A DNA stretch of 58,143 bases from Hyphomonadaceae bacterium (GCA_030697555.1 JAUYPV010000077.1:1-58143), one strand, 5' to 3'; counted from the first letter of the stretch, positions 1 through 11,331 are shown. Numbers and translations: made by a program. Notes: generated by a model not told the origin, from the sequence alone.

Positions 1-157
1 ACTGCGTCCTGAGGCGGTAAAACCGCCGCCGCCGACGCCCGCCAAAGCGTCAAACCGCCTCGCACGAGAGCGCAAAAGCTCTCCGCTCCCGCCTGGCCCC
101 CAGCGCCCCTCTCAACAACCGCACCCGCGCGAAGAACTCCAGGATGAGGGGCTACTT

Positions 158-2461
<2,304 letters not shown>

Positions 2462-2477
2462 GTCGGCAATATGGAAC

Positions 2478-2492
2478 GTTCGCCGTGCGTTC
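2478..2492 (-). promoter_or_regulatory. LexA (SOS) box of uvrB
   Basis: The plus strand reads GTTCGCCGTGCGTTC, an exact match to the direct-repeat LexA operator GTTC-N7-GTTC known from Alphaproteobacteria. It ends 17 bases upstream of the uvrB ATG, where it would block transcription or early elongation. uvrB is a classic SOS gene, so the site and the gene support each other. No other copy was noticed in the window, although no exhaustive search was made. Confidence 0.75.
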
Positions 2493-2704
2493 GCCAGAGC
2501 CCCGTGACAAGCTGCTGACATGGGGATGGCAGCAGCGGAAGCCCTACTGGCGGCCCGCGATGACGTCCATCCGCAACATGCTGCCGGTGATCAAGTCGGC
2601 GGTGAATTACACGTCGCCGACGGCGCGTGCGGTGACCATGGCGGATACCGAAGAAAGGGGAATAAGCGAGTTTCGCGAAATCGATATCAGCAACGGAAAT
2701 AGTT

Positions 2705-2737
2705 CGGGCCGGGAGGACTCGCGTCCTGCCCGGCCCG
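2705..2737 (-). terminator. Hairpin terminator of the glycine-zipper lipoprotein gene
   Basis: A 14-bp GC-rich stem (2705-2718 with 2723-2737, one bulged base, TCGC loop) lies 25 bases past the stop of the lipoprotein gene at 2762-2965. Read on the minus strand it is followed by a moderately T-rich stretch (AACTATTTCC). It also lies in the uvrB upstream region, so it would insulate uvrB from read-through. Confidence 0.6.
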
Positions 2738-2761
2738 GCGCCCCAGCAAACTGTTGGAAGC

Positions 2762-2965
2762 TTACTTGTTCTCGTCGGCCTCATCGACTTCGTTGACGGC
2801 CGCACCGGCGACGGCGCCTACGACCGCGCCTGGAGGACCCGCGACGACCAGTCCGGCCGCGGCCCCGGTGGCGGCGCGCTGTTCCATGTTGTGGCCACAG
2901 CCGCCGAGAATGGCGAAGCCGAGCAACACCCCGGCGGGAAGATAGGACGTCGAAAAGCCGTTCAT
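2762..2965 (-). CDS. Small glycine-zipper lipoprotein
   Basis: This 67-residue protein begins with a lipoprotein signal whose lipobox is LGGC (Cys at about residue 23). A Gly/Ala-rich segment follows (GAAAGLVVAGPPGAVVGAVAGAA), typical of glycine-zipper peptides of the outer membrane, and then an acidic tail. The ATG at 2965 has a GGAG ribosome-binding site seven bases upstream; the in-frame ATG at 2977 does not. The exact function is unknown; OsmB- or SlyB-like envelope stress lipoproteins are the closest recognisable type. Confidence 0.7.
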   Translation of the reverse strand: MNGFSTSYLPAGVLLGFAILGGCGHNMEQRAATGAAAGLVVAGPPGAVVGAVAGAAVNEVDEADENK

Positions 2966-3150
2966 TACGGGCTCCATGTTTGACTGTCTCACCAACGCGC
3001 TTCAAAACGCGCCGTTCCCGCGTCCCGCGAGAACAACAGGACGTGAGAAGCAGCCACGCCACAGTTTGGCTAAACTTGAACCGCTTTCTGCAGGCAGCTT
3101 TTCAGGTTCCACCTTGAGTTTTTTTGACTATCCGCCGCCGGAGATCTTTC

Positions 3151-4449
3151 ATGCGTAGAGTCGGGGTTCGTATCGCCGCGATCGTTTCGCTTGCGGTTGC
3201 ATTGCCGCTGGCGGTCGCCGCCGCACAGCAGGGCGGAAACTGGGTCACATCGCTGAAATGGCCGGACGGAAAAGAAGTGCAGTGGCGCGCGACGCCGGCT
3301 GCCGCATGCGATGGATCCAACGTGGAGTTGCGACTCAACAACGCCTCGCAATCGTCGGGCATGGCGCGGATGACGGCGGCGACTTTCGCCTGCGTGAAGC
3401 CGGGCGAATATGTCGGACCGGAGCGGTCGCTGGGGCTGGTGTCGCCCGGCACGCAGATCACGGCGCAGTCGTTCAACTGCGCCTGCGCGGAAAGAGGCGG
3501 CGTGAAGGACCTCCTGTCGGTCGACCTGGAATTCCTGCGCGACGGCGTGGGCGCCGAAACAATGACCAATGGCTGCAGCTATACCGGCGCGTATTCCGCG
3601 GGCCAGCGCAACGGGCGCGGCGCCTACACCTGCGCCGACGGCTACAAGTATGACGGCGGCTGGCGCCAGAATCAGCAGAACGGCGCCGGCACGGAAGTGA
3701 TCGCCGGCGGTCAGAAATACGAGGGCGAGTTCGTCAATGGCCAGCGCACCGGCCGGGGCAAGATGACCTACATCGACGGCACGACCTATGAGGGCGGCTT
3801 CCGCGACAGCCTGCGCGAAGGCATCGGTACGCAGCTCTTCAAGGACGGCTCGCAATATGTCGGCGACTGGAAGGCCGACCACAGGCTGGGCCACGGCACC
3901 TATGTCTCGTCAGACAAGACGTGGACCTATGACGGCGACTGGGCCAACGACCTGCGCAGCGGTCAGGGCAAGCTGATCTCCAACGACGGTAGTTACACCT
4001 ACGAGGGCCCGTTCCGAAACGACAAGCGCGAGGGTCAGGGCGCAGCAACCTTCGGCGACGGCCGCACCTTCAAGGGCGCCTTCGTCAACGACCAGCAGAT
4101 CGGCCAGGGCGTGATGACCTTCGCCGACGGCCGCAAGATCATCGGCGACTTCAAGGACCATCGCCCGCACGGCCAGGCGATCGAGACCGGGCCGGTCGCG
4201 ACCTTCGATGGAACATGGGTGGACGGCGTGCTCAACGGCAAGGCCGTGGTCACCTACGCTACCGGCGAACGGTTCGAGGGCATGTACGTCAACGGAAAGC
4301 GGAGCGGCCCCGGCGTCGCCACTCGGCTGGACGGCTCCAGGAAGGAGTGCCAGTGGGTGAATGATGCAAAGCAAGGCCGCTGCAACGAAGTGAGCAAGGC
4401 CGGCAAGCGCATCGAATATCGATCGCCTAACGGAAAAGGCCGCAACTAG
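3151..4449 (+). CDS. Secreted MORN-repeat protein
   Basis: The 432-residue product starts with a signal peptide (about residues 1-25, ending AVAAAQQ). A non-repetitive domain of about 115 residues with several cysteines follows, then roughly eleven tandem MORN repeats from about residue 144 to 425 (pattern Y-x-G-x-W/F-x-x-G-x-x-x-G-x-G, for example YDGGWRQNQQNGAG). MORN repeats form an elongated beta-hairpin sheet used for protein or lipid contacts. Here they should lie in the periplasm or outside the cell. The ATG at 3151 has GGAG upstream; a TTG at 3124 would add residues before the signal peptide and is rejected. The partner is unknown. Confidence 0.85.
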   Translation: MRRVGVRIAAIVSLAVALPLAVAAAQQGGNWVTSLKWPDGKEVQWRATPAAACDGSNVELRLNNASQSSGMARMTAATFACVKPGEYVGPERSLGLVSPGTQITAQSFNCACAERGGVKDLLSVDLEFLRDGVGAETMTNGCSYTGAYSAGQRNGRGAYTCADGYKYDGGWRQNQQNGAGTEVIAGGQKYEGEFVNGQRTGRGKMTYIDGTTYEGGFRDSLREGIGTQLFKDGSQYVGDWKADHRLGHGTYVSSDKTWTYDGDWANDLRSGQGKLISNDGSYTYEGPFRNDKREGQGAATFGDGRTFKGAFVNDQQIGQGVMTFADGRKIIGDFKDHRPHGQAIETGPVATFDGTWVDGVLNGKAVVTYATGERFEGMYVNGKRSGPGVATRLDGSRKECQWVNDAKQGRCNEVSKAGKRIEYRSPNGKGRN

Positions 4450-4606
4450 GCCATTCTAGCCTCCCGGGACCGCTCACGTGGCCTTGTAGCCTCACTCCCC
4501 GGAGATTGAGCGGCCGGGCCTGTCCGGACGAAGTGTCCGCTTTAGATCACTGCCATGACTTCATGGACGCGGGCTCCCAAGCAGGGGCCCGCCGGGAGGA
4601 CTTGGT

Positions 4607-5611
4607 GTGCCTGACAGCTCATCGTCAGCCAGACTTTCCGCGCTGGACGCGGCGGCGCCCGCATTGCTGAGCGACAGACCGGGAGCGCCGCCGGGCCTTT
4701 TCGACGAGGACTGGTGGCTCGACGCTGCCGCCCCCGGGGCGTGGGACCGCGTCAAGGTCATTTGGGACGGCGAGTTGGTCGGCCAGATGGCGTTCCACCT
4801 CCAGAAGCGCTGGGGAATGATCTACCTCAAGATGCCTCATCTCACCCGGACGATGAGCCCCCGGCTGTTCACACCGCCCGGCAAGGCCGTGACCCGGGAG
4901 ATCAACAACCAGACGATCGTCGCCGAGCTTCTCCGGCTGCTACCGAAGCATGACCGGTTCGAGCGCGCGCTGAACCCCGGCTGCCCGAGCGTACCGGGCT
5001 TCGTTCATGCCAACCTCGCCGTGACGCACATGTTCACCTTCCGCTCAAAGCCGGGCGAAGGTCCGGACGAGATGCTGCAGCTTGCGCATGGCGAAGCGCG
5101 GCGGGCGATCACCAAAGCGCAACGCGAGTGCACAGCGGAGCGCAGCATGGACATCGACCGCTTCAACCGCCTCCACCACCAAGCCTATGGCGCCGAGACG
5201 CTGGTCGACTACGCGGTGCTGCAGCGCCTGTTCGAAGCGGCGGCGCAGCGGGGGCAAGCCGAGATCATCTTCGTGCAGGTGAACGGCAAGGCCGATACCG
5301 CGGCAATGATCGTCGTGTGGGACCGAACTACCGCCTACACGTGGCTGCTCGCGCGCGACCCGAACCAGAACTATGTCGGCGCCACCAGCCTTCTCACCTT
5401 CGAGGCGATGAAGACGGCGCACCGACTCGGGTGCGTGCTGGATCTCGATGGCTATGTCAGTCCGAAGGTCGGCGCCTTCCTGATGAAGTTCGGCCTCGCG
5501 CCTATCGCCCGGCCATACGTCAATCACTCCAGCCGGCGGTGGCAGGCCTTCCGCGCCGTGACGACGCTGATGAAACCGAAGCGGCCGGACCGGCATTTCC
5601 GCGTCGCGTAA
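4607..5611 (+). CDS. FemAB/GNAT-like acyltransferase
   Basis: This 334-residue protein resembles the double-GNAT (FemAB or Acetyltransf_6) fold found in exopolysaccharide and peptidoglycan-associated acyltransferases. The C-terminal half carries the typical features: basic ITKAQRE segment, a long helical stretch, the strand pair EIIFVQVNGKADTAAMIVVWD, the Y-T-W-L-L-A-R-D strand, and a C-terminal KFGLAP element. The GTG start has a perfect GGGAGGA ribosome-binding site seven bases upstream. The substrate cannot be read from the sequence, and the gene stands alone, with no polysaccharide genes next to it. Confidence 0.7.
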   Translation: MPDSSSSARLSALDAAAPALLSDRPGAPPGLFDEDWWLDAAAPGAWDRVKVIWDGELVGQMAFHLQKRWGMIYLKMPHLTRTMSPRLFTPPGKAVTREINNQTIVAELLRLLPKHDRFERALNPGCPSVPGFVHANLAVTHMFTFRSKPGEGPDEMLQLAHGEARRAITKAQRECTAERSMDIDRFNRLHHQAYGAETLVDYAVLQRLFEAAAQRGQAEIIFVQVNGKADTAAMIVVWDRTTAYTWLLARDPNQNYVGATSLLTFEAMKTAHRLGCVLDLDGYVSPKVGAFLMKFGLAPIARPYVNHSSRRWQAFRAVTTLMKPKRPDRHFRVA

Positions 5612-5695
5612 CCACGCAGGTCCACGCGAGCGTAAGCGGCAGGGCCAGTTGTGATCGGATACGAAACAGTTTCGCGCTGACGCAACGTCGTCAAA

Positions 5696-5790
5696 GGCGT
5701 ACATTCTCCAGAGTCGCATCTTTCCGCCATCGCGCCGCCCTAGTCGCGAGGACATGGTGAGAGCGGACGAACGAAATTGGGGCGTACATT
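5696..5790 (+). repeat. Direct repeat GGCGTACATT in the VIT gene leader
   Basis: The 10-mer GGCGTACATT occurs at 5696-5705 and again at 5781-5790, the second copy just upstream of the GGGGACT ribosome-binding site of the VIT-domain gene. Duplicated words in a 190-base leader may be activator or sigma-factor sites, but chance cannot be excluded. Confidence 0.3.
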
Positions 5791-5804
5791 TTTGGGGACT
5801 CAGC

Positions 5805-8765
5805 ATGCGTAACGCACTCGCGTTCCGTCGGACTCTGCTTCTGTCTGCAATCTGCCTCGCACTCCCGGCCTCGGCCATCGGGCAATCGTCAAAACCAAAG
5901 CTTGAACTGGCCGGACCAACGCTCACCGCCTGGTCCAATGGCATCCGCAGCGATGCGAACAAGCGCGAGATACGCGTCTCCTCGCTCGACGTGTCGGTGG
6001 AAGTTCGCGGCGATATCGCGGAGACGACTGTCACCGCCACCTTCAGCAACCCGACCAATGACCTTCTCGAAGGCCAGTTCAGGTTGAACATGCCGCGCAA
6101 CGCCGTGATCACGGGCTATGCGCTCGACGTGAATGGCACGCTGATCGATGGCGTGCTGGAGACTAAGTACAAGGCCGCCGAAGCCTATCAGCGCCGCGTC
6201 AGCCAGCGCATCGACCCCGGCCTCGCCGAGGTCGACTACAGCGACAAGTTTGAGACCCGCATCTATCCGATCCCGCAGCGTGGATCGCGCACCATCCGCC
6301 TGCGCATGGTAAGCGCGTTCGATCCCGCCGAAGGCTATTCTCTCCCCCTGACCATGGCGGGCAAGGTCGGCAAGATGAGCCTGACTATCGACGGCGATGT
6401 ACGCGCCGTCTCCATGCCGCAGAGCCTCTCCGGCAACAGCGACAAGTTCACTGGCGAGAATGTATCGCTCAGCGGCGCCCTAAAACTGGAAGCGGCCAAG
6501 CGCGAGACGCCGATGCTCGTCAGCGAGCATCCGGGCGCCGAACGCTTCTTCGACCTCGTCGCCCCCGCGCCCAAGCCGAAGGCGACCAAGGACCTGCCGC
6601 TGCATATCTTCTGGGACCGTTCCGTCTCCCGTACCGATGACGCCCTGAAAGCGGAAGCGGAACTCGCCCGCGACCTCGCCGCCGACCGCGGCCTGCGCCG
6701 CGTGAAGGTGACGCTGTTCGACTCGGGCGCGATCGAGACGAGAGACATCGCCGTCGACCGCCTCGTGCCGGAACTCGGCGAAGTGCACTATCGCGGTGGC
6801 ACGAGCTACGCCACGCTCCTGGGCGCCACGGTCGCGCCGGGCGCCGACTGCCTGATGTTCTCCGACGGCCGCGTCACCATCGACGAGCGCAGCGGCTTTG
6901 CCCTGAACTGCCGCATCTTCTCGGTCACCAGCGGGCCAGAGAGCGACCGCGCCTGGCTCACCGAGGTCAGCGAGCGCTCGGGCGGCGTCGCCATCGACCT
7001 CGCTTCGATGAAGACCGACAAGGCGCTGTCGAAACTGCAGAAGCCCGAAGCCGGCATTCTTTCCGTCACCAATTCCAGCGGCGCGCGCATCGACACGGTG
7101 CGGCTGGCTTCCGAAGCCGGCACGTTCCACATCGTCGGCCCGATGCCGGACAACGGTCCTGTGCTGGTCTGGATCCTCGGCGAAGCCGGGCCGCGCCGCT
7201 TCGGCGCACCGGGCCGGTCGGACATCTTCTCCGGCCCCGGCGCCCTCTGGGCGCGCCACCGCCTCGGCGTCGTCGCCAGCGACCTGCCACCCGACGATCT
7301 CGCCAAGATGGCGCGCCGCTACGGCGTCGCGACGCCTCAGGCGTCCTTCGTCGTCCTGGAATCGCCCAACGACTATGTGCAGTCCGACATCGAACCGCCC
7401 GCGACCTATCCCAAGGCGCTCCGCCAGCAATACGTCTCGCTGCGCCGCAACGCCGACGAAGATGAAGCGCGGGCGCGCGCAGGACGGCTCGATGTGGTCG
7501 CCTCGCTATGGAGCAACCAGAAGGAATGGTGGACCGCGGAGTTCAAAGGCGTTCGCAAGGCTGACAAGGACAAGCTCGCACGCGCCGACGGCGGCGCCGC
7601 CCGCGCTGACGGGGATGACCGGCCGAGGCCGGCCGCGTCAGCTCCGCCGCCCGCCGACGTCATTCTGCCGGAGCAGGAGGCGCGCGAGCGGGACAACATC
7701 GTCGTCACCGGGTCACGGATCGCGTCCACGGCGGAGGATGCCGCATCACCGGTCTCGGTCATCGAGTTTGCAAAATCGCTATCCGTCTCTGGCGGCGACA
7801 GCGAAGAGGTAAACCAGGGCCGCGCCGGCAAGATCGAGCTGACCGAGTGGAAAGCCGACCGCCCCTATCTTAAGCGCCTCGACAAGGCCAAGGATTGGGA
7901 AGCCGCGCTCGACAAGGAGATGAAGGAGAACGGCGCCCTGCCGCTGTTCTGGTTCGACATCGCCGAATGGCATTGGCGCGCCGGCCGCAAGGAGGAAGCT
8001 CGCCGCGCTGCCGAAGCTGCGCTCGACCTGCCGACGCGCGACAACCAGACACTCGCGATCGCCGCCGCGCGCCTGCTGCGCTATGGCAGCCACGACCGCG
8101 CGATCTGGCTTCTCGAGAAGCTGGCTGAACGCGAAGCCGACCGGCCGCAACCTCTGCGCACGCTCGCCCTCGCACTGATCGAACGCTCCAGGGCCGCAAA
8201 AACTCAGCAACTCGCCAAGGCCGATCTCGAACGCGCCGTCACCCTCCTGAGCAAGGCCGCCACCGATGTGTTCGACGTCAACGCCACGGGCGTCGAAGAA
8301 GTCACTTTGATGGAGGCCAACGCCGCCCTCGCCCGTCTCACGGCGATGGGAGGGGCTTCCACCGCACTCGACAGGAAGCTGGTCGCGAACCTCGAAGCGG
8401 ACGTCCGCGTGGTCATGGAATGGAACACGCCGCGCACCGACCTCGACCTCTGGATCACCGAACCCAATGGCGAGAAGGTGGGCTACTCCACCCCGACCTC
8501 GTCCTGGGGCGGCAAGCTCTCGGGAGACGTCACCAACGGCTATGGCCCGGAAGAATATCTCATGAAGAAAGCCCGCAAGGGCGTCTACGAGATCCGCGCC
8601 AATACCTTTGCGTCCGACCGGTCGAATCCCAACGGTCCCTCGACCCTGACGGTGCGGGTGATCCGGAATTTCGGCCGCCCGGGCCAGAGCGAACAGTTGA
8701 TCGACATCGAAATGGACGCCGAAGACCGCGGTGAGCGCCAGATCGGCAAGATCACCATCGAATAG
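5805..8765 (+). CDS. VIT/vWA/DUF2135 secreted protein with a TonB-plug-like motif
   Basis: The 986-residue product has a signal peptide (ending ASAIGQ), then a VIT domain (about residues 30-185; vault/inter-alpha-trypsin type). A vWA-like domain follows with an intact DxSxS MIDAS motif (WDRSVSR, near residue 275). A low-complexity charged linker follows, then at about residue 631 the string IVVTGSRI followed by AASPVSVIE. That string is the usual N-terminal signature of TonB-dependent receptor plugs. A helical TPR-like stretch and a C-terminal DUF2135 domain (from about residue 870, TDLDLWITEPNGE) complete it. ATG 5805 is preceded by GGGGACT. VIT plus vWA suggests metal-dependent adhesion or assembly at the cell surface; the precise role is unknown. 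Confidence 0.85.
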   Translation: MRNALAFRRTLLLSAICLALPASAIGQSSKPKLELAGPTLTAWSNGIRSDANKREIRVSSLDVSVEVRGDIAETTVTATFSNPTNDLLEGQFRLNMPRNAVITGYALDVNGTLIDGVLETKYKAAEAYQRRVSQRIDPGLAEVDYSDKFETRIYPIPQRGSRTIRLRMVSAFDPAEGYSLPLTMAGKVGKMSLTIDGDVRAVSMPQSLSGNSDKFTGENVSLSGALKLEAAKRETPMLVSEHPGAERFFDLVAPAPKPKATKDLPLHIFWDRSVSRTDDALKAEAELARDLAADRGLRRVKVTLFDSGAIETRDIAVDRLVPELGEVHYRGGTSYATLLGATVAPGADCLMFSDGRVTIDERSGFALNCRIFSVTSGPESDRAWLTEVSERSGGVAIDLASMKTDKALSKLQKPEAGILSVTNSSGARIDTVRLASEAGTFHIVGPMPDNGPVLVWILGEAGPRRFGAPGRSDIFSGPGALWARHRLGVVASDLPPDDLAKMARRYGVATPQASFVVLESPNDYVQSDIEPPATYPKALRQQYVSLRRNADEDEARARAGRLDVVASLWSNQKEWWTAEFKGVRKADKDKLARADGGAARADGDDRPRPAASAPPPADVILPEQEARERDNIVVTGSRIASTAEDAASPVSVIEFAKSLSVSGGDSEEVNQGRAGKIELTEWKADRPYLKRLDKAKDWEAALDKEMKENGALPLFWFDIAEWHWRAGRKEEARRAAEAALDLPTRDNQTLAIAAARLLRYGSHDRAIWLLEKLAEREADRPQPLRTLALALIERSRAAKTQQLAKADLERAVTLLSKAATDVFDVNATGVEEVTLMEANAALARLTAMGGASTALDRKLVANLEADVRVVMEWNTPRTDLDLWITEPNGEKVGYSTPTSSWGGKLSGDVTNGYGPEEYLMKKARKGVYEIRANTFASDRSNPNGPSTLTVRVIRNFGRPGQSEQLIDIEMDAEDRGERQIGKITIE

Positions 8766-8782
8766 GACACGCGCCCAAGGAG

Positions 8783-8810
8783 AGCGCCGCGGCCCAACCG
8801 CGGCGCTTTT
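8783..8810 (+). terminator. Rho-independent terminator of the VIT/vWA gene
   Basis: A perfect 10-bp stem (8783-8792 with 8798-8807), rich in GC, has a CCCAA loop and runs into a short T tract at 8807-8810. It starts 17 bases after the stop codon of the VIT-domain gene. Confidence 0.8.
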
Positions 8811-8877
8811 CATTTCGGCGCCCGGACCGCTCGCTTGATACGCGAGCGCCATCGGCATTTCCCGCGCGGCAAAGCTA

Positions 8878-8883
8878 TATAAT
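8878..8883 (+). promoter_or_regulatory. TATAAT, candidate -10 element for the OmpA-family gene
   Basis: A perfect TATAAT hexamer lies about 44 bases before the GTG start at 8927, downstream of the preceding gene's terminator. No good -35 hexamer is visible at 16-18 bases upstream, so this is only a candidate. Confidence 0.3.
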
Positions 8884-8926
8884 CCTCGACTGACAGGCCG
8901 CGCTTCGCGGCGTGCAGGGTGGCTCC

Positions 8927-9751
8927 GTGACCGACAACAGACGCGACCCCTTCGAAATGAGCCGGATGAGCAGCACGCGGCTCGTCCGGCGCTCAGCGTC
9001 GCCGCAGCTCGCCTTCATTCCCTATGGCCTCGTTCCGCTGATCGGCCTCGTCCTGCTCTTCGTATTCGCGCTGGTCCCGTTCGCCGGCGGCTGGGTGCAG
9101 GACAAGACCCGGCTCGCGGCGCAGCAGGCGCTGCACGATGCCGGCGCCGACTGGGCCATACCCGAAGTCTCCGGCCAGTGGGTCACGCTGAAAGGCGTGC
9201 CCGCCTCACGCGCCGACGCCGACATAGCAGTCGACGCGGTGCGCAAGGCCCGCGCGGGAACCCTGTTCGGATCGGCTACGCCTGCGACACGCGTCACCGA
9301 GAATTTCACCTGGCCGGCGGGCGGCGCCCAACCCCTCGCCAACACCGCCGCCATCCCGTTCCCGGCAACGCCAGAAAATGTCGCCGCCTGCGAACAGTCC
9401 CTGGCCGGCCTGCTGGCCGAGGCCCGGATCGAGTTCCCCACGGCGAGTTCCGAGATCGATGCCGACGGCGCGACGCGGCTCGAAAGCGTCGCCCGGGCCG
9501 CCGCCGCCTGTCCCGGAACGCTCCGCGTCGAGGGACACACCGATAATGTCGGCCGCGCCACCTTCAACCATGAGTTGAGCCGCCGCCGCGCCGAAGCCGT
9601 CCGCGCCGCCCTGGTGCGTGGCGGGCTTCCTGCAGCGCATCTGGTGGCCGAGGGCTTCGGCGCCGACAAGCCGGTCGCCGGCAACGACACCGAGGCAGGC
9701 CGCGCCCGCAACCGCCGCATCGAAATTCGCGTCGCCGACCAGCCGACCTGA
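8927..9751 (+). CDS. Inner-membrane-anchored OmpA-family protein with BON-like domain
   Basis: This 274-residue protein has a short cytoplasmic N-terminus and one transmembrane helix (about residues 32-54, GLVPLIGLVLLFVFALVP). A BON-like domain follows (about 65-125, with SGQWVTLKGV), and then a C-terminal OmpA peptidoglycan-binding domain (about 160-270). Its signatures GHTDNVG, SRRRAEAVRAAL and RNRRIEIRV are clear. It should bind peptidoglycan from the inner membrane, like MotB/PdsO-type proteins but without motor features. GTG 8927 has AGGGTGG upstream; a GTG at 8912 is the alternative. The next gene starts 27 bases downstream, so the two probably form an operon. Confidence 0.82.
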   Translation: MTDNRRDPFEMSRMSSTRLVRRSASPQLAFIPYGLVPLIGLVLLFVFALVPFAGGWVQDKTRLAAQQALHDAGADWAIPEVSGQWVTLKGVPASRADADIAVDAVRKARAGTLFGSATPATRVTENFTWPAGGAQPLANTAAIPFPATPENVAACEQSLAGLLAEARIEFPTASSEIDADGATRLESVARAAAACPGTLRVEGHTDNVGRATFNHELSRRRAEAVRAALVRGGLPAAHLVAEGFGADKPVAGNDTEAGRARNRRIEIRVADQPT

Positions 9752-9778
9752 GAAAATCTACGTTCGAGATCAAACGCC

Positions 9779-11275
9779 ATGTGGTTCCTGCTGCTCCAGA
9801 TTTTCGTCTTCCTCGCTCTCGCGGCCGTGCTCGGCGCGGCGCTGGCGTGGTGGTGGATGAAACGCCACTACGAGGACGTGACGGAAAACCATGACGCAAT
9901 GATCGCACAGAGCAGCAAGCTCAGCCTGCTGCCGACCAGGGACGACCTCAAGGCGGCGGTAAACTTCGATCCCCTCAGCGATCGCATCAACCGCATCGAA
10001 CAGGCGATTGCATCGCTGAAATTTCCCGAGACGGACCTGTCGCCCCTGCAGCAGCGCCTCAGCGCGGTGGAACAACGGCTGGCCGCTTTTAACCTGGATC
10101 CGCTGACGACCCGCGTGTCGGACCTGACCGGCGCCGTCGCGCGGATTCCGCTGCCGGACTTCCGCCCCATCGACGAGAGACTCTCGCGCATCGAAGGCGT
10201 GGTCCGCGAGTTCAAGGCGCCGGACGTCGACCTTGGCCCGGTCCACAGCGGCATCGCCACGCTCGGTCTCAACATCGAGCCGGTGCAGGCGCGCATCGGC
10301 AAGCTGGAGACGCAGATCAATGAGCTGGCTGAGCTGCTGGACAGCGCGCGCCGCTCCGACAATGAAGCCATCGCCGGCCGCCTCATCAGCCTGACAACGT
10401 CGGTCACATCGCTGCGCATGCCGGACGTGGAGCCAGTGACGGCGCGCATCGCCGCGCTGGAAAGCGCGGTCGCCGCGATAAAAGTGCCCGAACCCAACCT
10501 GGCGCCCATCCACGCCTCGCTCGCCGAACTCGGCAACGCCATCGCCGCCATCAAGCTGCCGGACCAGGACCTCGGACCGCTGCACAACCGCTTCTTCCAG
10601 CTCCAGAACTCGATGGCCGGCATCCAGCAGGAGCTGCGCAACCGCGCGCCCTTCAACGAGATCGATGCGCGCCTCGGCGCACTGCAGGAGTCGCTCTACA
10701 ACCTGCCCCAGCCGGATCTCTCGCCCGTGCTCGGCGTCGTGCACTCCATCGACGCCCGGCTCGACCTCGAAGCAACTGAGAACCGCCTCACCGCCATCGA
10801 ATACGGCCTCGCCGCCGTCCACCACATGCTGCGCTCGCGCCCCGACCCGGCCCAGCGCGCCGCTATCGCCGACCAGACGCGCGCCGCCTTCACTGAGCCG
10901 TCCGCGCGAACCGAGGCTCGACCGGCGCCACCGCCTGCCCCACAGCGCCCGTCCTGGGAGTCCGACCCGATCAACGGCGTGCGGCGCACCGGCGACCACG
11001 CCAACCTGCTCACCGAGCCTGCCTTCGGCCCGGCCGATAATCTCGAGACCATCAACGGCGTCGGCCCGATGCTGGCCGCTCTGCTGCACGACATCGGGGT
11101 CTACTATTACTGGCAGGTCGCTGAATGGACGCCCGAGGAAGTCGCCTGGGTCGAAGGCAAGCTGATGCACTTCCGCGGCCGCATCACCCGCGACGACTGG
11201 GTCAGCCACGCCCGCGTCCTGGCCACGTCGCCAACGGCGGCAAAGCGCCCGATGACTTACCGCGGCGGCCTGTAG
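9779..11275 (+). CDS. Membrane-anchored coiled-coil repeat protein with HhH-like C-terminus
   Basis: The 498-residue product has one N-terminal transmembrane helix (residues 2-27) and then a long region (about 60-340) built from imperfect repeats. Each repeat has a Pro-Asp turn (for example LPDQDLGPLHNRF) followed by a helix that reads L-x-x-L/I-x-x-x-I. A Pro/Ala-rich linker leads to a C-terminal domain (about 419-485) with NLETINGVGPMLAALLHDIG, WQVAEWTPEEVAW and a final helix. This is the helix-hairpin-helix-like module seen at the ends of some alphaproteobacterial NuoE and L21 proteins. Function is unknown. Context points to envelope organisation together with the upstream OmpA-family protein. 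Confidence 0.75.
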   Translation: MWFLLLQIFVFLALAAVLGAALAWWWMKRHYEDVTENHDAMIAQSSKLSLLPTRDDLKAAVNFDPLSDRINRIEQAIASLKFPETDLSPLQQRLSAVEQRLAAFNLDPLTTRVSDLTGAVARIPLPDFRPIDERLSRIEGVVREFKAPDVDLGPVHSGIATLGLNIEPVQARIGKLETQINELAELLDSARRSDNEAIAGRLISLTTSVTSLRMPDVEPVTARIAALESAVAAIKVPEPNLAPIHASLAELGNAIAAIKLPDQDLGPLHNRFFQLQNSMAGIQQELRNRAPFNEIDARLGALQESLYNLPQPDLSPVLGVVHSIDARLDLEATENRLTAIEYGLAAVHHMLRSRPDPAQRAAIADQTRAAFTEPSARTEARPAPPPAPQRPSWESDPINGVRRTGDHANLLTEPAFGPADNLETINGVGPMLAALLHDIGVYYYWQVAEWTPEEVAWVEGKLMHFRGRITRDDWVSHARVLATSPTAAKRPMTYRGGL

Positions 11276-11285
11276 GCAAACAAAA

Positions 11286-11316
11286 CGCCGCGGTCGTGGG
11301 ACCGCGGCGCTTCGTT
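11286..11316. terminator. Bidirectional terminator between convergent genes
   Basis: A perfect 10-bp GC stem (11286-11295 with 11300-11309, loop GTGG) is placed between the stop of the coiled-coil gene at 11275 and the stop of the minus-strand gene at 11332. On the minus strand it runs into TTTTGTTTG, and on the plus strand into CTTCGTT, so it can serve both genes. Confidence 0.75.
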
Positions 11317-11331
11317 CAGATGAATTGAAGA

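Noticed and set aside
1-157. Small inverted repeats (13-27, and 11-18 with 54-61) downstream of uvrB
   Set aside because: A six-bp stem with an A3 loop and a distant eight-bp pair, with no T tract on the minus strand, is too weak to call a uvrB terminator.
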